Positions 6,884 through 11,474 of a stretch of 11,474 nt of DNA are shown one piece after another. The DNA lies in contig WTCI01000337.1 of NCBI GenBank assembly GCA_013138655.1, positions 1 through 11,474 of the forward strand. Reading direction: 5' to 3'. How positions within the stretch are numbered: the first letter of the stretch is position 1; every line of letters begins with the position of its first letter. This DNA is from Desulfuromonadaceae bacterium (GTDB taxonomy: Bacteria; Desulfobacterota; Desulfuromonadia; Desulfuromonadales; Geopsychrobacteraceae). The translations under genes were made by a program, and so were the position numbers. Under the pieces are notes generated by a model. It ran no database searches and had not been told where the DNA came from. It saw only the letters and a program-made list of their open reading frames with translations.

Positions 6884-8002
6884 TCAGCGCGGGAATTGCC
6901 GCCCTCCCGGAATCCCCTGCTTCGTCAATACCAGTTGCCAGAGCTGATTATCACGTGCGCGAAAGGAAGCGGCACAACAATTCAGGTAATAGCTCCATAT
7001 GCGGCGGAAACGATAATCATAAGCGTCCTGCAGCTCAGGCCAGGCCGCTTTAAAATTATCGTACCAGACCATCAAAGTCCGGTCATAATCGGGGCCGAAA
7101 TTGTGCCAGTCTTCCAACACAAAAAAACCTTCAAAGGCATTGGTAATCTGCTGTGCCGAAGGGATCACGCCATTGGGGAAGATGTAACGTTCAATCCATG
7201 GATCGGTTTTTACGGCCGGGGTATTCCCACCGATGGTGTGTAATAAAAACAGGCCATCGTCTTTGAGCAGTTCAGCGGCCTTGCAAAAATAGGTGCGATA
7301 ATTTTTGTACCCGACATGCTCAAACATCCCGATTGAGACAATCCGGTCAAACTGACCTTCCAGGTCACGATAATCCTGCAAGCGGATGTCCACCGGCAAT
7401 CCGGAGCAATGTTTTCGGGCCAATTCTGCCTGAGCACTGGAAATCGTCACACCGACAACTTCCACTCCGTAGCGTTCCGCCATAAAACGGGCCGTCCCCC
7501 CCCAACCGCAACCAACATCGAGAACCCGCTGGCCTTTTTCCAAGTGCAGCTTTCGGCACGTCAACTCAAGCTTGTGTTCCTGTGCCTGATCAAGCGTTTC
7601 TGCATCCTTCCAGTAACCACAACTATAGATCATCCGCGAATCAAGCATCCGTCGATACAGGTCATTGCCGATATTGTAATGCTTTTCGCCGACCTCAAAA
7701 GACCGGCTGCGACCCTGTCGATTGAAAATTTTCGCTTTGAGGGCATCGTAACCGACAACCAGCGATTTGACTTTCTGATCAAGCTTGGCGTTTATCAGAT
7801 GGGTCAGCAGCTGATCAAGTGACTCGGAATTCCACCAACCATCCACGTAAGCTTCACCAAAACCGAGTGAACCCTGAGCCAGGACACGTTGAAAGAAGCG
7901 TGGATGATTAACCTGCAGATCCCAGGGACGGTCGCCATTGATGGCCACATCAGCATGGGCCAGCAGGTTTTCAATTCGGCGATGAAAACATGAAGCAGAC
8001 AT
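6884..8002 (-). CDS. cfa: Cyclopropane-fatty-acyl-phospholipid synthase
   Basis: The 372-residue product matches E. coli Cfa closely throughout, by recall of that sequence. It transfers a methylene group from S-adenosylmethionine to the double bond of unsaturated acyl chains in membrane phospholipids, usually on entry to stationary phase or under acid stress. An N-terminal lipid-binding domain (about 1-95) precedes a class I methyltransferase fold with SAM motif VLDVGCGWGG (160-169). The residues corresponding to the E. coli bicarbonate site are present: C128 (YSCGYW), E228 (MFEHVG), H255 (LLHTIG) and Y306 (DYDRTL). The frame is open upstream to an ATG at 8026, but I chose the ATG at 8002 because GGGGAGG (8009-8015 on the minus strand) stands six bases before it, inside the longer version. 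It converges with deaD and follows the LysR gene on the same strand after a 204-bp gap. Confidence 0.95.
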   Translation of the reverse strand: MSASCFHRRIENLLAHADVAINGDRPWDLQVNHPRFFQRVLAQGSLGFGEAYVDGWWNSESLDQLLTHLINAKLDQKVKSLVVGYDALKAKIFNRQGRSRSFEVGEKHYNIGNDLYRRMLDSRMIYSCGYWKDAETLDQAQEHKLELTCRKLHLEKGQRVLDVGCGWGGTARFMAERYGVEVVGVTISSAQAELARKHCSGLPVDIRLQDYRDLEGQFDRIVSIGMFEHVGYKNYRTYFCKAAELLKDDGLFLLHTIGGNTPAVKTDPWIERYIFPNGVIPSAQQITNAFEGFFVLEDWHNFGPDYDRTLMVWYDNFKAAWPELQDAYDYRFRRIWSYYLNCCAASFRARDNQLWQLVLTKQGIPGGRQFPR

Positions 8003-8008
8003 AAGGAA

Positions 8009-8015
8009 CCTCCCC
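8009..8015 (-). promoter_or_regulatory. Strong ribosome binding site deciding the cfa start
   Basis: GGGGAGG on the minus strand lies six bases before the ATG at 8002. It supports the 372-residue Cfa over the 380-residue version starting at 8026, whose first codons would overlap this site. Confidence 0.85.
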
Positions 8016-8043
8016 ATGATGAACAAAAACTTCAGTTCTCTTC

Positions 8044-8073
8044 AGGACAGGGGGGCAGAGGAGGCGGGAGGGA
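8044..8073 (-). promoter_or_regulatory. C/U-rich tract in the cfa leader with possible anti-Shine-Dalgarno
   Basis: On the cfa strand this stretch is almost all C and T. It includes CCTCCC (complement of 8066-8071), exactly complementary to the GGGAGG within the cfa ribosome binding site about 50 nt downstream. The complementary plus strand is a run of G-rich blocks (GGGGGG, GAGGAGG, GGGAGGG). The leader could mask the ribosome binding site or be a landing site for small RNAs; both are inferences. Confidence 0.4.
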
Positions 8074-8151
8074 TCAATCCCTGTCGCAGCAGAAAATTCA
8101 ATCCAGCGATAGCTGCCACTGCTGACAACATCGGAAACATTGACTTATAAA

Positions 8152-8180
8152 GGTTTACGGTAGAGTTAATGAGTTGTCAA
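8152..8180 (-). promoter_or_regulatory. Candidate cfa promoter
   Basis: On the minus strand a consensus -35 TTGACA (complement of 8175-8180) lies 17 bp from TAAACC (complement of 8152-8157), a weak -10 with three matches. It falls between the LysR stop at 8207 and cfa, and would give a leader of roughly 140 nt containing the C/U-rich tract. No intrinsic terminator for the LysR gene was seen here, so some read-through into cfa is possible. Confidence 0.35.
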
Positions 8181-8206
8181 TCAGCCTGACGAATTTAATA
8201 CCCGAT

Positions 8207-9127
8207 TTAGTAATTGAAACGGTCCAGACTCTCACTTGCATCCCGGACACTGTTCTGCCACAGATAGCTGATCACCTCGCGTGCGGTACGGATCCGGAAC
8301 CGGTCATCGTTACGCGCCATCCATGCCAGACTGAGCGGCAACGTCAGCCACCCCTTCTCCCAGATGATGACCCTCCCGGAATCGACCAGCGGCCGCGCCT
8401 CGTCCTCACGCATCACCGCAACCCCCTGGCTATCCATCACCAGCTCCTTGACGATATATTCATCGACCGTTTTCACCGACTGATTCGGCACCAGACGTTG
8501 GCAGGAAAGCTCATGCAGAACAGCATCATAGGGAGGCGAACCATGCTCCACCCAGACCCAGGGAAGCGCCGCAATCTCGGGCCAGTCGAGGGGCTGTCCG
8601 GGAGGCACCAGAGCGGTCGGGATAACGATACAAAGCCGAACCTCTGCCAGTTGCCGGCAATGAATATCCGGGTCACTGGACGTACCGTAGAGAAAGGCCA
8701 GATCGAGTTGACCCTGCCGCAACAGTTGCGTGGCCCGGCTGGTCTGACTGGCGACAAAGATGACATTCAGGCTGCCGTAGAGCTGCGCCAATCGCCGGTT
8801 GATGCTCCCGACCCGCAGAAAGCCTGGATCTGTATTGAGACCGATATTCAGGGTCTCACCGCCCCCCTGCCGCACTTCCAGCGCCTTGTGCGCCAGCTTG
8901 TCTGCCGAGTCAAGGACCGCCTCGACAAAAGGAAGCAGTTCTCGACCGCCATCGCTGAGCCCCATCCCCCGCGGTGAACGCTCGAACAACGCGACACCAA
9001 GCTCTTCCTCCAGCTGCTTGAGTTGGCTGGAGAGAGCAGACTGACTCAGGTTCAGCTGTTCGGCGGCACGGGTCAGGTTCCCGGCCTGCATGATAGCGAT
9101 AAAACTTTTCAGGCGATAAATTTCCAT
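8207..9127 (-). CDS. LysR-family transcriptional regulator
   Basis: The 306-residue protein has the standard LysR form. An N-terminal winged helix-turn-helix spans about 1-60, with the HTH at 18-37 (LTRAAEQLNLSQSALSSQLK) and the following ELGVALFERS signature. A periplasmic-binding-protein-like effector domain follows from about 92 to 295. Such regulators bind upstream of a divergent target gene and respond to a small metabolite. The neighbour here is a TRAP solute-binding protein, so the likely role is control of that gene by a carboxylate-like ligand; this is inferred from position. The ATG at 9127 is the most upstream possible start because an in-frame TAG sits six bases before it. The GAGG just upstream abuts the start codon, so the initiation signal is poor. 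A perfect 7-bp dyad (9135-9153) lies eight bases from the start and suggests autoregulation. Confidence 0.93.
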   Translation of the reverse strand: MEIYRLKSFIAIMQAGNLTRAAEQLNLSQSALSSQLKQLEEELGVALFERSPRGMGLSDGGRELLPFVEAVLDSADKLAHKALEVRQGGGETLNIGLNTDPGFLRVGSINRRLAQLYGSLNVIFVASQTSRATQLLRQGQLDLAFLYGTSSDPDIHCRQLAEVRLCIVIPTALVPPGQPLDWPEIAALPWVWVEHGSPPYDAVLHELSCQRLVPNQSVKTVDEYIVKELVMDSQGVAVMREDEARPLVDSGRVIIWEKGWLTLPLSLAWMARNDDRFRIRTAREVISYLWQNSVRDASESLDRFNY

Positions 9128-9134
9128 CCTCTAT

Positions 9135-9153
9135 CGTTCGATTTATTCGAACG
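9135..9153. promoter_or_regulatory. LysR-type operator: CGTTCGA-N5-TCGAACG dyad
   Basis: A perfect 7-bp inverted repeat with a 5-bp AT spacer contains the T-N11-A arrangement typical of LysR boxes. It lies just upstream of the LysR coding region, overlaps its probable -10 and leader, and is the best candidate for an autoregulatory site. Confidence 0.6.
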
Positions 9154-9182
9154 CTCCCTACAAAAAGTTCAATTGGAATTTT

Positions 9183-9207
9183 GCCTTACTTTACTGTAAA
9201 CAAAGGC
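9183..9207. promoter_or_regulatory. 25-bp imperfect palindrome
   Basis: The arms GCCTT and AAGGC, and the inner arms TTTAC and GTAAA, are symmetric about position 9195. Ten of twelve base pairs match, with mismatches only at the two AC/CA steps. It differs in sequence from the other two dyads and may bind a different regulator. Confidence 0.4.
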
Positions 9208-9242
9208 CTGCGCCAATCATTTTGGAAAACATCACAGATCTT

Positions 9243-9261
9243 ATTGATCGATTTTATCAAT
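9243..9261. promoter_or_regulatory. ATTGAT-N7-ATCAAT dyad upstream of the TRAP gene
   Basis: A 6-bp inverted repeat is centred at 9252, and a third ATTGAT copy lies near 9277-9282. Its place about 90 bp before the TRAP start is suitable for an activator site. The spacing is T-N13-A rather than the canonical T-N11-A. Confidence 0.35.
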
Positions 9262-9347
9262 TTATAACAAGCAAATATTGATGCTTTCACAAAAAAATCT
9301 TGAGATAGCTAAGTAAAAATTTCGCCCGACAATCACAAGGAGAGATC

Positions 9348-10397
9348 ATGCTGAAGTCCGTTTTGAAATCCTGCGTCAGTCTGTTGTGCGGAGCCATGCT
9401 CCTGCTCGGCATCTGCAGCAATGCTATAGCCGGCGACCCGCTGGCCGCCTGGCAACCCGAATTCGACCCCGCCGGCGCAGAATACACTTATCTGCTCTCC
9501 AACATCGCCCACCCGGGGATTGCCGGGATCGGCGTCGGCTACAAGATCCGCGACCGGATCTGGGAGAAGAGCGGCGGTCGCATCTACGTCGATTTTCGCC
9601 CCCTGGCTCAATTGGGCGGCGAGAAGGATGTGATCAACAAGCTGAAACTTGGCGCCATCCAGGGGATGCTCTGCTCCTCGGTTGCCGCCGCCAATGTTGC
9701 CGACAAACTCGGATTGGTCAACCTCCCCTTTGTCGTCGACACCTTCGACAAACTGGAGACCTTTCGCAACACTCCTGAACTGTGGAACGAATATCGCGAC
9801 ACCTCTCTGCGCAAAGGCCTGATGGTCCTCGACATTACCGGTTACGGTACCTACGGCTGGGCGACCAAACAACCTGTCGCCAATCTGGCCGATGCCAGGC
9901 AGATCAACTTTCGTATCGCCCAGGCACCGGTCAATACTGACATTTACAAATCCTGGGGACTGAAATTCACCGTCCTGCCCTGGCCCGATGTTCCGCAGGC
10001 GCTGCAGACCGGCGTTATCACCGGCCTCGATCACACGCCGATCGTCTGCAACATCACAAAAAAATTCACTGTGGCCAAGCATTTCACCCAGGTCGACTAC
10101 GCCCAGGGGTTGTTTGTTCATCTGGTCAATCGTCGCTGGTTCGACAAACTGCCGCAGGAGCTGCAGCAGATTTTCACTGAAGTCATTGTTGAAGAGAGCG
10201 CCAAGGCGCGAGTCGCCACCCGCCTGCAGCAGCAGGAGCAGATTGCGGCAGCAAAAGCTGACGGGGTCAGCTTCTATACACTGAGCAGCGGGGAAAAACA
10301 GCAGCTGGTAGCACTGGCTGAACCTGTCTACAAGGAATGGGGGAAAAAGATCGGCTCGGATTATCTGCAGCAGGTGCGCAAGGTTCTGGCACAGTAA
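9348..10397 (+). CDS. TRAP transporter solute-binding protein, DctP family
   Basis: The 349-residue protein starts with a Sec signal peptide: basic n-region, hydrophobic core 8-22 and probable cleavage after AIA at residue 28. C23 is not in a lipobox, so the mature protein should be free in the periplasm. The mature part has the DctP layout: a start rich in small residues, the GGEKDVINKLKLGAIQG segment near 90-106, and R189 in NFRI at the place of the conserved arginine that binds the ligand carboxylate. The late PDVPQALQTGVITGLDHT stretch (213-230) also fits. Such proteins deliver organic acids to a DctQ/DctM sodium symporter. No DctQ or DctM gene follows; purB does, after 229 bp, so this is an orphan binding protein. 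AAGGAGAG (9338-9346 area) gives a strong ribosome binding site. The divergent LysR gene is the likely regulator. The ligand is unknown. Confidence 0.9.
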   Translation: MLKSVLKSCVSLLCGAMLLLGICSNAIAGDPLAAWQPEFDPAGAEYTYLLSNIAHPGIAGIGVGYKIRDRIWEKSGGRIYVDFRPLAQLGGEKDVINKLKLGAIQGMLCSSVAAANVADKLGLVNLPFVVDTFDKLETFRNTPELWNEYRDTSLRKGLMVLDITGYGTYGWATKQPVANLADARQINFRIAQAPVNTDIYKSWGLKFTVLPWPDVPQALQTGVITGLDHTPIVCNITKKFTVAKHFTQVDYAQGLFVHLVNRRWFDKLPQELQQIFTEVIVEESAKARVATRLQQQEQIAAAKADGVSFYTLSSGEKQQLVALAEPVYKEWGKKIGSDYLQQVRKVLAQ

Positions 10398-10564
10398 ACA
10401 ATCTCAAAAGAGATGCAAACAGCCAAAAGCCACGGCCGAATATTGCCGTACGCGGTCGAGGTTAAAACTCCTCCATTTACGCTGCATCCATTTCCCCTTT
10501 CGGCTTGACGCTGCATTGTGTCATTTTCCTGCCGATTCAACTACGTCGGACACGAATTAAGGGG

Positions 10565-10593
10565 TTGCAGCGATATCTTACCGTCGCTATAGT
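10565..10593 (+). promoter_or_regulatory. Sigma-70 promoter of purB
   Basis: TTGCAG (10565-10570) and TATAGT (10588-10593) are separated by the ideal 17 bp. Transcription would start near 10600, giving a short leader of about 27 nt with AAGGAG at 10614-10619. A small inverted repeat, AGCGA-N10-TCGCT (10569-10588), fills the spacer and could be an operator. No recognisable PurR box was seen. Confidence 0.7.
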
Positions 10594-10626
10594 GCCGTTT
10601 TTAATCAACATCGAAGGAGCTCAACC

Positions 10627-11474
10627 ATGATTACAGCTATCAGCCCGATTGACGGCCGCTACAGCTCAAAAGTCAGCGAACTGACCGAATGTTTCTCTGA
10701 ATATGCGCTATTGAAAAACCGGATCAAAGTCGAAGTCATCTGGCTGATTGCCCTGTGCGGCGAAGAGGAAATTGCCGAATGCCGTGCCCTGACTACTGAT
10801 GAAGAGCAGACCCTGCGACAAATCATGACCAATTTCACCCCGGAAGAAGCAGAGAAAATCAAGAAGATTGAATCGATCACCAATCATGACGTCAAAGCGG
10901 TTGAATACTACCTGAAGGAACAGCTTACCGGAACCAGCCTGGAGGACCTCTCCGAGTTCATCCACTTTGCCTGTACTTCCGAGGATATTAATAATCTCTC
11001 CCATGCGTTGATGCTCAAAGACGGGCTGGCCGTTTTGACTCCGCTTCAGCAGGAGATTATTGATTTCATCAGCAAACTGGCCAAAAAATTCAGGGATGTG
11101 CCAATGCTGGCCCGCACTCACGGGCAGACCGCCTCGCCGACTACCATCGGCAAAGAACTGGCAGTTTTTGCGGCCCGCCTGCAGAAGCAAAGTGAGAAGA
11201 TTGCTACTGTCGAACTGCTCGGCAAACTGAACGGTGCGGTTGGTCACTTCAACGCCCATCTCTCCGCTTATCCGGAGGTTAACTGGATGTCCCTGACCAG
11301 GTCGGTCATCGAGAACGAGTTGGGAATCAAGCAGAACCTCTTTACGACTCAGATTGAGCCACACGATTATATGGCCGAACTGTTCGACACCATGGCTCGC
11401 TGGAACACCATCCTCAATGATTTGAACCGTGACATCTGGACCTACATCTCCATGGCCTATTTCGGTCAGAACAC
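10627..11474 (+). CDS. purB: Adenylosuccinate lyase, N-terminal 282 residues (3' truncated by window edge)
   Basis: The frame from the ATG at 10627 is open to the window end. The sequence follows the E. coli-type PurB (about 456 residues) closely, as recalled: ITAISPIDGRY at the start, IESITNHDVKAVEYYLKE (81-98), EFIHFACTSEDINNLSHALM (110-129), RTHGQTASP (163-171) with the catalytic-acid candidate H165, and TTQIEPHDYMAELFD (240-254). The enzyme removes fumarate from SAICAR and from adenylosuccinate in purine biosynthesis. The signature loop with the catalytic serine (SSxMPxKxNP) lies beyond the window, so catalytic competence cannot be fully judged. AAGGAG stands seven bases before the start and a good promoter is just upstream, so it is probably expressed independently of the TRAP gene. 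Confidence 0.96.
   Translation, partial: MITAISPIDGRYSSKVSELTECFSEYALLKNRIKVEVIWLIALCGEEEIAECRALTTDEEQTLRQIMTNFTPEEAEKIKKIESITNHDVKAVEYYLKEQLTGTSLEDLSEFIHFACTSEDINNLSHALMLKDGLAVLTPLQQEIIDFISKLAKKFRDVPMLARTHGQTASPTTIGKELAVFAARLQKQSEKIATVELLGKLNGAVGHFNAHLSAYPEVNWMSLTRSVIENELGIKQNLFTTQIEPHDYMAELFDTMARWNTILNDLNRDIWTYISMAYFGQN

Larger units (their letters stand above)
9128..9347. promoter_or_regulatory. Divergent LysR/TRAP intergenic regulatory region
   Basis: This 220-bp region carries the promoters of both divergent genes and three dyads, listed separately. For the LysR gene, TTGAAC (complement of 9167-9172) could be a -35, with AT-rich AATAAA inside the first dyad as -10 at a long 19-bp spacing. 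For the TRAP gene no clear -35/-10 pair was found, which would suit activation by the LysR protein. Confidence 0.55.

Noticed and set aside
8003..8026. Longer Cfa start at 8026 adding eight residues
   Set aside because: The strong GGGGAGG ribosome binding site lies inside this extension, correctly spaced for the ATG at 8002.
8174..8977. Open frame of 267 codons antisense to the LysR gene
   Set aside because: The composition is rich in Pro, Arg and His with no motif, and the LysR protein on the other strand is unmistakable.
9333..10121. Open frame of 262 codons antisense to the TRAP binding protein gene
   Set aside because: It mirrors a gene with a clear signal peptide, strong ribosome binding site and family motifs; its own translation shows no recognisable domain.
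10401..10449. Terminator after the TRAP gene
   Set aside because: The hairpins ATCTC/GAGAT and ACGGC/GCCGT have only 5 bp each and no T tract on the plus strand.

Overview
The window is an ordinary-looking chromosomal segment with nine protein genes, two of them cut by the window edges. No transposase, integrase, phage gene, CRISPR array, rRNA or tRNA was recognised. The tandem-RCK potassium channel resembling GsuK of Geobacter sulfurreducens, a CheV coupling protein, a TRAP binding protein with a LysR regulator and moderate GC content together suggest a Gram-negative, Desulfuromonas/Geobacter-like bacterium. This assignment is an inference from gene content, not from a marker gene.

Layout. 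At 2-1417 (+) is the C-terminal part of an RND/MMPL-type membrane exporter. It is followed after 31 bp by yajD (+), a small HNH-nuclease-family protein. Convergent to these is a two-TM potassium channel with two RCK domains (1915-3612, -). The two transcription units meet at a hairpin whose U-tract serves the minus strand. Next on the minus strand is cheV (3763-4722), with its own terminator directly after its stop. A 219-bp AT-rich divergent region separates cheV from deaD (4942-6714, +), a cold-shock type DEAD-box RNA helicase. deaD converges with cfa (6884-8002, -), cyclopropane fatty acid synthase. The likely cfa terminator lies inside the last codons of deaD, and the gap between the two genes is nearly filled by a segment flanked by 11-bp direct repeats. 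Then comes a LysR-type regulator (8207-9127, -), divergent from a periplasmic TRAP solute-binding protein (9348-10397, +). The 220 bp between them carry three separate dyad symmetries. Finally purB (10627 to the window end, +) starts behind a good sigma-70 promoter.

Functional picture. Most genes look like independent single-gene units. Several concern the envelope and stress adaptation: RND exporter, K+ channel, Cfa membrane lipid modification and the cold-shock helicase. The one clear regulatory pair is the LysR regulator and the TRAP binding protein. No TRAP membrane subunits are adjacent, so the binding protein must work with DctQ/DctM-type proteins encoded elsewhere, or act as a sensor. 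No undescribed multi-gene system was seen. The points worth a second look are in the untranslated regions: the terminator embedded in deaD, the repeat-flanked 3' region of cfa, the deaD leader hairpin, the C/U-rich cfa leader, and the dyad-rich LysR/TRAP intergenic region.
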